From positions 124,001-188,000 of the forward strand of contig NZ_JBNAGF010000003.1 in the NCBI RefSeq assembly GCF_049801055.1: a stretch of DNA of 64,000 bases. The letters are read 5' to 3'. The notes below the pieces were generated by a model, which did not search any database, had not been told where the DNA came from, and was given only the letters and a program-made list of their open reading frames with translations. The stretch's first letter is position 1. Each line of letters starts with the position of its first letter. The DNA is from JBNAGF01 sp049801055 (GTDB lineage: Bacteria > Pseudomonadota > Alphaproteobacteria > Rhodobacterales > Rhodobacteraceae). The position numbers and the translations under genes were made by a program. Below, piece after piece: positions 49,077-56,682 of the stretch.

Positions 49077-49814
49077 TCACTGCGCCTTGCGCACCACGCC
49101 AACTACAGGCCCCATCGCAAACCCGGCGTCGTGCCGACGCAGCTGCGGTGCATAGAGACGCGAGATGTTGCCATCAAAATAGAGTGCCTGGGCCATTTCA
49201 AGTTCGTCCCGAAACAGTCGGCCAAATTCATGAAACGTGACCGTGCCATGTGAAATGGCAAAAACTGCCCTGCTGCCGTCGGCATTGGTTCCGACCCCGT
49301 TTCGGATATAGCGCGAGTTCGAGTCGACCAGAAATCTCGGATGCAGCTCGCCATCGATGACCAGCATCGGACCGGACTGGGTGGCATCTCGGCAGTCGGG
49401 CTTCTGATCAACGAAGGTAAGGGTCTCGAATACGTCGGCCCGGTTCTCACGGATGCAAAACACCCCGTTGGGCAGAAGGCCAAAGTTCCCGGGGCCGGCA
49501 TTGGTAATGACCCGCATCGTTTCTTCCCGGTTCTCGACATAGTGCCCCACAGGAGACCGGTCGGAGTGATACATGCCAGCGTTCATCGCAAAGACCAGCG
49601 TTTCGCCAGATTGCTCAAGTTGAACATCTATCGTGGAGAACTGCCCGAGCAGGGTGCCGTCCTCGTCGTTCAGGAACAAGCGCAAATCCTCGGTTGCGGT
49701 ATCGACGTCGCACACCGTGTAGGCATTGTCATCATGGGTGAGGTCACGGCACTCAACGGCCGCAAGCGGGGTCGCGGCAAGCCCGGCTATCGTGACCAGC
49801 GCCGCGCGGATCAC
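49077..49814 (-). CDS. Phosphodiester glycosidase family protein (NAGPA-like, DUF2233)
   Basis: This exported protein of 245 residues has a signal peptide (about 1-19, MIRAALVTIAGLAATPLAA). The mature part shows the NAGPA pattern: MNAGMYHSDRSPVGHYVENRE, NFGLLPNGVFCI, ATQSGPMLVIDG, SRYIRNGVGTNADGSRAVFAIS and a terminal APQLRRHDAGFAMGPVVGV. The founding enzyme uncovers mannose-6-phosphate by removing GlcNAc; bacterial roles are unclear, perhaps trimming of envelope phosphodiester sugars. It is coupled to rbfA by a 4-base overlap, an unusual insertion between rbfA and truB. Confidence 0.9.
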   Translation of the reverse strand: MIRAALVTIAGLAATPLAAVECRDLTHDDNAYTVCDVDTATEDLRLFLNDEDGTLLGQFSTIDVQLEQSGETLVFAMNAGMYHSDRSPVGHYVENREETMRVITNAGPGNFGLLPNGVFCIRENRADVFETLTFVDQKPDCRDATQSGPMLVIDGELHPRFLVDSNSRYIRNGVGTNADGSRAVFAISHGTVTFHEFGRLFRDELEMAQALYFDGNISRLYAPQLRRHDAGFAMGPVVGVVRKAQ

Positions 49815-50206
49815 TCGTCCAGATCGCGGCGCACCGCGTCCTGATCCAGCATTCGACGGGTGTCGTCCATCCTGTCAAAAGTTTCGTCTAGCTGAAACCG
49901 CAGATCCGGAGCGAACTTGAGCGCCAGCTTTTTGGAGACGGCCCGGCGTAACTCACCCTTGTTGCGGGCCAGCAGTTTGAGCACATCTTCCTGACCCTGT
50001 CCGCCCAATGGCAGGACATAGGCCGTTGCGATGCGCAAGTCGGGCGAGGTGCGGACCTCGCCGACGGTAATCGACATGCGATTCAGATCCGGATCGTGGA
50101 CATCACCGCGCGCAAGCACGTCTGATAGAGTGCGCCGGATCAATTCGCCCACACGCAACTGTCTTTGGGACGGGCCTGGCCCGTCATGAAACTTATTCTT
50201 CCCCAT
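49811..50206 (-). CDS. rbfA: 30S ribosome-binding factor RbfA
   Basis: RbfA helps late 16S rRNA processing and 30S maturation, notably at low temperature. The 131-residue product has the KH-like fold pattern: SQRQLRVGELIRRTLSDVLARG, ITVGEVRTSPDLRIATAYVLPLGG and LKFAPDLRFQLDETFDRMDDTRRML, the last being the family hallmark. The ATG at 50206 is preceded by a purine-rich site. It is divergent from dapB. Confidence 0.96.
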   Translation of the reverse strand: MGKNKFHDGPGPSQRQLRVGELIRRTLSDVLARGDVHDPDLNRMSITVGEVRTSPDLRIATAYVLPLGGQGQEDVLKLLARNKGELRRAVSKKLALKFAPDLRFQLDETFDRMDDTRRMLDQDAVRRDLDE

Positions 50207-50296
50207 ATACCCGATCTAAGCAGAAACCGGGGCTTTGCCAAGCGGTCCTCGACAGGTTAGGACGCTGAGAAACCATTTGCTGAAGGAACCGTATCC

Positions 50297-51106
50297 ATGA
50301 CCCACATTCCCGGGATAGTCATTACAGGAGCCTCGGGTCGCATGGGGCAGATGCTGGTCCGCACTGTATCCGAAAGCGACAAGGCCAATCTGGTTGGGTG
50401 TGTGGAACGCAGTGGTCATGACTGGATCGGACGCGATATCGGCGAGGCGATGGGCGGATCCGAGCTCGGTGTTGTGGTCACGGATGACCCGTTGGAAGCA
50501 TTCTCACGCGCTCAGGCGGTCATCGATTTCACGGCGCCCGCTGCCACGCTCGAGTTTGCGGCACTGGCAGCTCAGGCGCGTTGCGTCCATGTGATCGGAA
50601 CGACAGGCATGACGGATGAGCAGATCGCGGCGTTGGAGCCCTCGGCGCGGCACGCCGTCATCGTTCGGGCCGGCAACATGAGCCTTGGTGTCAACCTGCT
50701 TGTGCAACTGACCAAACGGGTGGCGGCAGCGCTGGACGAAGATTTCGATATCGAAGTGATCGAGGCCCACCATCATCACAAGGTGGACGCCCCGTCAGGA
50801 ACGGCCCTGATGCTGGGCGAAGCTGCTGCCCATGGCCGTGGTGTATCGCTGGCGGAAGTTTCCGACCGCGGGCGCGACGGCATCACCGGCGCGCGCAAAC
50901 GTGGCGATATTGGTTTTACGGCCATTCGCGGGGGCGACATTGTTGGTGAGCATGACGTGCTCTTTGCCGCGGCCGGAGAAAGGATTGTGCTGCGGCATCT
51001 TGCGACCGACCGGTCCATCTTTGCCCGCGGGGCTTTGAAAGCTGCGCTATGGGGACAGGGAAAAGATCCCGGTCAATACGACATGGCCGACGTGCTGGGA
51101 CTGTGA
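50297..51106 (+). CDS. dapB: 4-hydroxy-tetrahydrodipicolinate reductase
   Basis: DapB makes tetrahydrodipicolinate for lysine and meso-diaminopimelate. The 269-residue product has the NAD(P) motif IVITGASGRMGQMLVR, VIDFTAPAATLEFAALAAQA, VIGTTGMTDEQIAAL and the catalytic His/Lys loop EVIEAHHHHKVDAPSGTALMLGE. It stands in its usual neighbourhood opposite rbfA. The DapC-like aminotransferase at 14.4 kb would act two steps later in the succinylase branch. Confidence 0.98.
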   Translation: MTHIPGIVITGASGRMGQMLVRTVSESDKANLVGCVERSGHDWIGRDIGEAMGGSELGVVVTDDPLEAFSRAQAVIDFTAPAATLEFAALAAQARCVHVIGTTGMTDEQIAALEPSARHAVIVRAGNMSLGVNLLVQLTKRVAAALDEDFDIEVIEAHHHHKVDAPSGTALMLGEAAAHGRGVSLAEVSDRGRDGITGARKRGDIGFTAIRGGDIVGEHDVLFAAAGERIVLRHLATDRSIFARGALKAALWGQGKDPGQYDMADVLGL

Positions 51107-51140
51107 ACCTGACAACGTTGACGGCCCATCATCGATAAAG

Positions 51141-51737
51141 TCAGCGCGTTCCGGATGTCATGTGGGCATCCACCACGCGCTGAACCATCGGTGCGAAGTG
51201 GTGGAAATCCGGGGTATCCATATCAGCCCGCTTTCCAGCTTCGTCGAGATATCTCACCTGAATGATCTTTTCGAGGTTCGGGTTTTTCTCGAATTCAGCG
51301 ACTTCTGACGCGTCCATTGGCCCGCCCTGCAGGTTCAGAGAATGCACGGATGCTTCGGAAAGTCGCTTGAAATACTCCGGCTTCGTCGCACAGAGATAGC
51401 GTTTCGCGGCAACGTGATAGAGCACGCAATCGGTAACGATGGATGGGAAGAATGGAGCGAGCACCTCGGCCCCGGCATCTTCGTGGTGCCGGTCTTTGGT
51501 ATCGTTCATCGAAAATGTTCCGAACTCGGATGTGAAATGCCCGATATCGTGCAAGAGCGCCGCAACGATGATTTCCTCGGACAATCCGTTCTGTTCGGCG
51601 ATTGTTGCGCCCTGCAACATATGCTCTGCCATTGTAACTGGTTCGCCGAGGTATTCCTCGTCGCCGCGCCTTTCGAAAATGTCAGCGAGGAAATCCACGA
51701 TGTTTTCTTGGCTCAGGGGGCGGTCTGCGCTGGTCAT
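51141..51737 (-). CDS. tmpB: HD-domain mixed-valent diiron oxygenase, TmpB-like (OH-TMAEP phosphonate cleavage)
   Basis: This 198-residue HD-domain protein resembles PhnZ-type oxygenases rather than phosphohydrolases. The series Tyr29-x2-Glu32 (EEYLGEP), His39 (TMAEHMLQ), His63-Asp64 and His67 (LLHDIGHF), His85 (DRHHEDAGAE), His108 and Asp165 (VRYLDEAGK) follows PhnZ spacing as I remember it, including the Tyr and Glu used in substrate gating. TmpB cleaves (R)-1-hydroxy-2-(trimethylamino)ethylphosphonate to glycine betaine plus phosphate. The ATG overlaps the stop of the TmpA-like gene by 4 bases. The start at 51737 is set by this coupling. Confidence 0.85.
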   Translation of the reverse strand: MTSADRPLSQENIVDFLADIFERRGDEEYLGEPVTMAEHMLQGATIAEQNGLSEEIIVAALLHDIGHFTSEFGTFSMNDTKDRHHEDAGAEVLAPFFPSIVTDCVLYHVAAKRYLCATKPEYFKRLSEASVHSLNLQGGPMDASEVAEFEKNPNLEKIIQVRYLDEAGKRADMDTPDFHHFAPMVQRVVDAHMTSGTR

Positions 51738-52870
51738 TCCGCTGCCTCCCGCGGTTTCATTTCCATCGCCGCCAGCGTCGATAGCAACCCGTCCTTGTCG
51801 GCATAACACCCTTGCAGCCACCGCGAACCTGCCCCGGAGTATCCGGTACGCGCGTGAAGAACGCGAGTGTTGTCGACAATAAAGCTTTCTCCCGGTTCCA
51901 ACTTGAACGCCACGCCCATGTCCGGATCGTCGATATAGCCCGCAAACTGGCGATAGGCGGCATAGAACGCCTCCATCTTTTCGAACGGAATATCGACGAA
52001 CGGCGCGGACGACCGGTTGTTGAACCGGATGCCAACAAGTTGCCCGTCCGGGGCAAGTTCGATCATCGGGCGGCGGGAACGCAGGCAGACACCGTCCGAG
52101 CCGCGGTATTCAAACCGTGCCGGGTAACCCGCCAACAGCCCAAAGGCTTCGGGATTGTCTTCCCGCAGACGCTCGGCCGCGCGGAAGCCGTCAACCACGA
52201 TCGAGTCACCGCCTTCGGCTGAGTTCTCAAGGCAGTATAGGATCTGCAATGTCGGAACCGGATCGCGATAAGGATTGTCGGTATGCGCCTGGAGTCCAAG
52301 CCCGGTGAACGCGAGATTCGTGGGGTTCACTTCCGTCCGAACTTCGAAGTAGCGGCCATAATTGGTTTCCCGGACATAGCCGAACAGATCGGACACTTTC
52401 AGCAGAGACTCCGGTTCTGTCGGGCCATTTTTCAACCGTGCGAATCCGAACTCGGCTATGGCCGCCAGCCAATCCCGTTTGACATCAGGTTTGGCGAGTA
52501 CGGCGTTCCAATCGGCATCCGGCACCTGCAACCCGGCTTGCCAGGTTGTGATCCCGGGGGCGACCCATCCCGGTTCCGCGTCATGCGGCCGGTCATAACT
52601 GTGCTCGGCTAGCCAGTCCGCAGGGAAAACATATGTCCGGTTTTCCGGAAAGAGTGTCACATGGAGATCGTCGTTCTCCACTTTTGCGGCGCTGATGGAC
52701 AGATTGGTAGGGATGTCGCCGATCGTAATCAGCCGCTGGCCATTTCCCGGTGCGCGGGTGTCCGGATCAAGAGCGTTGTCGCGCAGCCAAATTGCGTGGA
52801 AGCGAGCGACCGTTTCGTCCTCGAATGTGACCGTGACAATACCTGTATCATGGGTGATTGAGCGCAGCAT
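51734..52870 (-). CDS. tmpA: 2-oxoglutarate/Fe(II) dioxygenase, TmpA-like (2-trimethylaminoethylphosphonate hydroxylase)
   Basis: This 378-residue enzyme has the gamma-butyrobetaine hydroxylase fold. The iron triad is His196-x-Asp198 (LQAHTDNPYRD) with distal His339 (TRVLHARTGY), and an Arg for 2-oxoglutarate lies just beyond (SRWLQGCY). The N-terminal part FHAIWLRDNALDPDTR lacks the zinc cysteines of true gamma-butyrobetaine hydroxylases. Next to a PhnZ-like HD oxygenase, the best fit is TmpA, which hydroxylates 2-(trimethylamino)ethylphosphonate at C1. A carnitine-pathway function is the alternative. The start at 52870 follows a GGTTCAGG site. Confidence 0.85.
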   Translation of the reverse strand: MLRSITHDTGIVTVTFEDETVARFHAIWLRDNALDPDTRAPGNGQRLITIGDIPTNLSISAAKVENDDLHVTLFPENRTYVFPADWLAEHSYDRPHDAEPGWVAPGITTWQAGLQVPDADWNAVLAKPDVKRDWLAAIAEFGFARLKNGPTEPESLLKVSDLFGYVRETNYGRYFEVRTEVNPTNLAFTGLGLQAHTDNPYRDPVPTLQILYCLENSAEGGDSIVVDGFRAAERLREDNPEAFGLLAGYPARFEYRGSDGVCLRSRRPMIELAPDGQLVGIRFNNRSSAPFVDIPFEKMEAFYAAYRQFAGYIDDPDMGVAFKLEPGESFIVDNTRVLHARTGYSGAGSRWLQGCYADKDGLLSTLAAMEMKPREAAE

Positions 52871-53206
52871 GGGCAGATCCTGAACCTTGCGTGAAAATGT
52901 ACCTGCAAAAATACCAGCCCTGTGGGGTTGTAACAATCAAGCCCAGAGTTGCCTGCAGCAGCCGAGAACATCCGAACACAGACGGTCCGCACCCATGATT
53001 TGTGGGGAAAACGCGGCTTGAGATCGCTGAGTCATCAGCTGCGAACTCTGGCTGGATATGCCGTGTCTCAGGTGCCGGGACGAATTTTTTCGGCAATTGG
53101 TGCAAGAATCGGCAGGCGTCTCGAATCATCCGCGGCCTTGTCAGACCATGAAGCCGCAGACATTGCAGCCGGCCGTTGATTAAGGGTCACCCGACGTTGC
53201 GGCAAA
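52871..53206. other. Intergenic region upstream of tmpA, with a possible small protein
   Basis: These 336 bases hold the tmpA promoter on one strand. On the plus strand a frame ending at 53179 codes for RSLSHQLRTLAGYAVS...ALSDHEAADIAAGR. Its tail resembles the end of DUF1127 small basic proteins (LSDxELADIG), but the start codon and ribosome site are unclear (TTG at 52949 or later). I list it as unproven. No other gene is seen. Confidence 0.3.
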
Positions 53207-53443
53207 TTAGAAATCGACTGCGATGCCCTTTTTCTCCCAGTCTCCATAGCGCACCGGTTCGGGGCCATCGCGTCCTCCCAGCTCTTTGGGAAGCGGCTTG
53301 GTATCCGCAGCGGCCTGCTTTCGGCGCTCTTCCGCCTCGGCCAGTGCACGGCGCGCGGCTGGCGGAAGGTCGGACCTTTCCGAGCCGGAACCGGTTTCGG
53401 GAACGAATTGTTCGGAACGGGTGGTCTTGGGGCTCTGGGTCAT
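53207..53443 (-). CDS. DUF1674 protein (succinate dehydrogenase assembly factor 4-like)
   Basis: This 78-residue protein matches SdhAF4 at its C-terminus: PKELGGRDGPEPVRYGDWEKKG followed by IAVDF, the DUF1674 hallmark (Glu-Gly-Gly-x2-Gly-Pro-Glu-Pro-x-Arg-Tyr-Gly-Asp-Trp-Glu). In mitochondria and alphaproteobacteria it binds flavinated SdhA and promotes complex II assembly. The N-terminal half is polar and low in conservation. The start at 53443 gives a sensible length; it is divergent from rsmB, with a 112-base promoter gap. Confidence 0.9.
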   Translation of the reverse strand: MTQSPKTTRSEQFVPETGSGSERSDLPPAARRALAEAEERRKQAAADTKPLPKELGGRDGPEPVRYGDWEKKGIAVDF

Positions 53444-53555
53444 CGCGGGTTTCCTTATCCTGATGCTGTGATATACGCGCCTCTCTGTCCAAGGCAATGC
53501 GGGCACAAGGTCTCAGTCGATGCTTTTTGCCGGCTGCAAAGACATAGGAGAGCTC

Positions 53556-54839
53556 ATGAAAACCGATCAGCCAGCAAGAAAACCGGATCCGGCAACGCAA
53601 GCCCGGCGCAGTGCGATTTACCTTCTGGATCAAGTGTTGGGTGAAGGGAAACTGCTTTCGGAATGTCTTGCTGCTGGGGCATTGGATCGGCTCCCGCCTG
53701 AAGACCGCGCTCGCGCCCAGCGGCTCGCCGTGGAAACCTTGCGCGGGCTGGAGCGGGCCGACCGAATTCTGCGCCATCACTTGCAGAAATACCCGCCGCT
53801 TCATGTCCGAAATGCATTGCGGCTCGGGACGGTTGAGCTCTGTTCCGGCGGGGCTGCGCATGGGGTGGTCAACGCTATGGTGACGATTGTTGGCAGACAC
53901 CGTCATCATGGCCGACTCAAGGGGCTGGTCAACGCGGTTCTGCGTAAGGTTGCTGCCGAAGGTCCTGAGATCTGGCCAACGTTGAGGATGCCACGCCTAC
54001 CCAAGTGGTTGCGCGGTCCGCTGGTCGAAGCTTGGGGCGCCGAGCCGGTTGCCGGGATGGAAAGGGCGCATTTCGAGGGCGCGCCCTTGGATTTGACCTT
54101 GAAGCCCGGGGCCCAATTTGATGGTGGACAAGACCTGCCAACCGGCTCGGTTCGTCTTGCCGACGCCGGGCAGGTCTCGGCGTTGCCGGGCTTTTCCGAA
54201 GGCAATTGGTGGGTTCAGGACGCCGCCGCCGCGGTGCCGGTGAGCGTTCTGGCGCCAAAACAAGGTGAAACCGTGTTGGACTTGTGCGCTGCGCCCGGCG
54301 GCAAGACACTACAGTTGGCCGCCGCCGGCGCAAAGGTGACGGCGCTCGACATATCTGACAACAGGATGCAGCGGGTCCGCGAAAATTTGGGGCGCACCAA
54401 ATTGAAGGCCCAGCTTGCCGTCGGCGATGCGTTGCAACATCAGGGCAGCTATGACGCGGTTCTTCTGGATGCGCCCTGTTCCGCGACCGGAACAATCCGA
54501 CGTCACCCCGATCTTCCCCACGCAAAGGATGGCTCGGAATTCGGCGCTCTGATCGAATTGCAGAGCCAAATGCTGGCCCATGCCTGGAGCCTCCTGAAGC
54601 CTGGCGGCCGTCTTGTGTATTGCACCTGCTCGCTGTTGCCGGACGAAGGCGAGGTGCAAATCGACGAGGCGCTGGCAACTCTGCCGGGCATTTCGGTGGA
54701 CCGATCGGCGCTGGATCTGCCGGGCGTCGATCCGGCCTGGATTACTGAGGAAGGCGGTTTGCGACTGCGCCCCGACTATTGGCCCGAGTTGGGCGGGATG
54801 GATGGGTTTTATATCGCCTGTTTGCGCAAAGATGCCTAA
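53556..54839 (+). CDS. rsmB: 16S rRNA (cytosine(967)-C5)-methyltransferase RsmB-like
   Basis: This RsmB/NOP-family methyltransferase of 427 residues has an N-terminal NusB-like domain (RSAIYLLDQVLGEGKLLSE, RADRILRHHLQKYPP) and a C-terminal SAM domain: VLDLCAAPGGKTLQLAA, TALDISDNRMQRV, LLDAPCSATGTIRRHPD with one catalytic Cys, and YCTCSLLPDEGEVQ with the second. The start at 53556 follows AGGAGAGC. In many Rhodobacteraceae it opens the block leading to purH and lspA; here the heparinase-like gene follows after 82 bases. Confidence 0.94.
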   Translation: MKTDQPARKPDPATQARRSAIYLLDQVLGEGKLLSECLAAGALDRLPPEDRARAQRLAVETLRGLERADRILRHHLQKYPPLHVRNALRLGTVELCSGGAAHGVVNAMVTIVGRHRHHGRLKGLVNAVLRKVAAEGPEIWPTLRMPRLPKWLRGPLVEAWGAEPVAGMERAHFEGAPLDLTLKPGAQFDGGQDLPTGSVRLADAGQVSALPGFSEGNWWVQDAAAAVPVSVLAPKQGETVLDLCAAPGGKTLQLAAAGAKVTALDISDNRMQRVRENLGRTKLKAQLAVGDALQHQGSYDAVLLDAPCSATGTIRRHPDLPHAKDGSEFGALIELQSQMLAHAWSLLKPGGRLVYCTCSLLPDEGEVQIDEALATLPGISVDRSALDLPGVDPAWITEEGGLRLRPDYWPELGGMDGFYIACLRKDA

Positions 54840-54921
54840 GGCGGCCATTCGTCGGTGACTCAGGCACCGGAGGCCGCTATTATCTGCCACAAACGCCACC
54901 AGAGCGTGAGAGGCAGAGGGC

Positions 54922-56661
54922 ATGTCCAGTCCAGATACAATGGCAGGCCGGCGCATACGGTTCCTGAACCGTTTCTTCGCGCGGCTGAGTCGTCGGCAGA
55001 AAGCAGTTACCGCATTCGTGTCGCAGCCCGATCCTCGCACGATTGGCAATTTTGCGCGAGGCCGGCAACTTGTGGCCGGAAACCTTTTGTTTGCCGGTTA
55101 TCTGGTCGAATCTGAAACCACCGATCTCTGGAGCATTCGCGCACCCGATGCCGCGTTCGAAGCCGAACGGCAGGGTTTTGTCTGGTTGGACGATCTGGCA
55201 GCAGTTGGAAATCCGAAATCCCGTGAAAAGGCGCAAAAATGGCTCTGGTCATGGATCGAGCTCTACGGACGTGGAACTGGTCCGGGTTGGACACCGGACC
55301 TCACGGGGCGAAGATTGATCCGCTGGATTAGCCACGCCATTTTTCTGCTGCGCGGACAGGATAGCGCAAAAAGTGATGCCTTCTTTCGATCTCTTGGTCG
55401 GCAGACGTGGTTCCTGTCCAAGCGTTGGCACAGCGCCGCGCCGGGGTTACCGAGGTTCGAGGCTCTCACCGGGTTGATCTATGCGGGCCTGGCTTTGGAA
55501 GGGCGCGAAGAGCTGGCCGATCCGGCGATCCGGGCTCTGACCCATGAATGCGAGACACAGATTGATGACGAAGGCGGTTTGCCGACACGCAACCCGGAAG
55601 AATTGCTCGAGGTGTTCACTCTGCTGACCTGGGCTTCGGCGGCGCTGCACGAAGCAGGTCGCGGAGTTCCTCCGGCCCAGACTGCGGCGATCGAGCGGAT
55701 TGCACCGACATTGCGCGCGTTGCGACACTCGGATGGAGGGCTAGCCCGTTTCCACGGCGGTGGTCGAGGATTGGAAGGGCGGCTGGATCAGGCTTTGGCC
55801 GCCAGCCATGTCAAACCGGCTCATCCGCAGGGGCTTTCGATGGGCTATGCCCGGCTTTCGGGCGGGCGCACGAATGTAGTTATCGATGCCAGTCCCCCGC
55901 CGGGAGGCAGGGCCTCCTACGGCGCACATGCCTCTACGCTTGCCTTCGAGCTGACTTCGGGACGCAGACCGCTGGTTGTCAATTGCGGATCGGGTGAAAG
56001 TTTCGGCCTTGAGTGGCGCAGGGCCGGGCGGGCGACACCATCTCACTCGACGCTTTGTCTCGACGGCTATTCCAGTGCCCGACTGACGGAACCCGAACGC
56101 GGTTCCGGGCACGAGGCGCTTGTTGACGGTCCTGAGCAGGTGCCGGTTGAGATCATCGAGGTCACCGATGGAGCGAGGTTCCACGGCGGCCATGACGGAT
56201 ATTCAGATGCTTTCGGATTGACTCATGCCCGCGCGCTTGAGTTGGCCCATGACGGGCGCGGTCTTTTCGGCGAGGACATGTTGCTGGCAATGGACGACAA
56301 GTCGAAACATCGCTTTGACCGGGCCATGGATGCTTCGGTTCTGGCGGGAATCGGTTTTGACATACGGCTGCACTTGCACCCCGAGGTGGACGCGACGCTC
56401 GATCTCGGTGGGGCAGCGGTATCGATGGCGCTCAAGAGCGGAGAGATCTGGGTATTTCGGCATGACGGCAAGGCGAAACTCGCATTGGAACCAAGCGTTT
56501 ATCTGGAAAAGGGTCGTTTGAAGCCACGCGCGACAAAACAAGTCGTTCTATCCGGACGCGCAATGGAGTATGCGACGCGCATCCGGTGGTCGCTCAGCAA
56601 GGCTCAGGACACGGCAGTTGCGATCCGCGATCTCAACCGGGATGAACCAGACTTCGACTGA
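54922..56661 (+). CDS. Heparinase II/III family protein
   Basis: This 579-residue protein has an alpha-toroid N-terminal part (about 60-300, with RLIRWISHAIFLLRGQDSA and GLARFHGGGRGLEGRLDQAL) and a beta-sandwich C-terminal part (from about 310, RASYGAHASTLAFELTSGRRPLVVNCGSG and SHSTLCLDGYSSARL), as in heparinase-II/III lyases. In alphaproteobacteria this gene lies next to purH in a conserved block, which suggests an envelope or peptidoglycan-linked role rather than heparin use. No signal peptide is seen. The polysaccharide substrate is unknown. Confidence 0.88.
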   Translation: MSSPDTMAGRRIRFLNRFFARLSRRQKAVTAFVSQPDPRTIGNFARGRQLVAGNLLFAGYLVESETTDLWSIRAPDAAFEAERQGFVWLDDLAAVGNPKSREKAQKWLWSWIELYGRGTGPGWTPDLTGRRLIRWISHAIFLLRGQDSAKSDAFFRSLGRQTWFLSKRWHSAAPGLPRFEALTGLIYAGLALEGREELADPAIRALTHECETQIDDEGGLPTRNPEELLEVFTLLTWASAALHEAGRGVPPAQTAAIERIAPTLRALRHSDGGLARFHGGGRGLEGRLDQALAASHVKPAHPQGLSMGYARLSGGRTNVVIDASPPPGGRASYGAHASTLAFELTSGRRPLVVNCGSGESFGLEWRRAGRATPSHSTLCLDGYSSARLTEPERGSGHEALVDGPEQVPVEIIEVTDGARFHGGHDGYSDAFGLTHARALELAHDGRGLFGEDMLLAMDDKSKHRFDRAMDASVLAGIGFDIRLHLHPEVDATLDLGGAAVSMALKSGEIWVFRHDGKAKLALEPSVYLEKGRLKPRATKQVVLSGRAMEYATRIRWSLSKAQDTAVAIRDLNRDEPDFD

Positions 56662-56682
56662 TCCGAGAAGGGCCCCAGAGTT

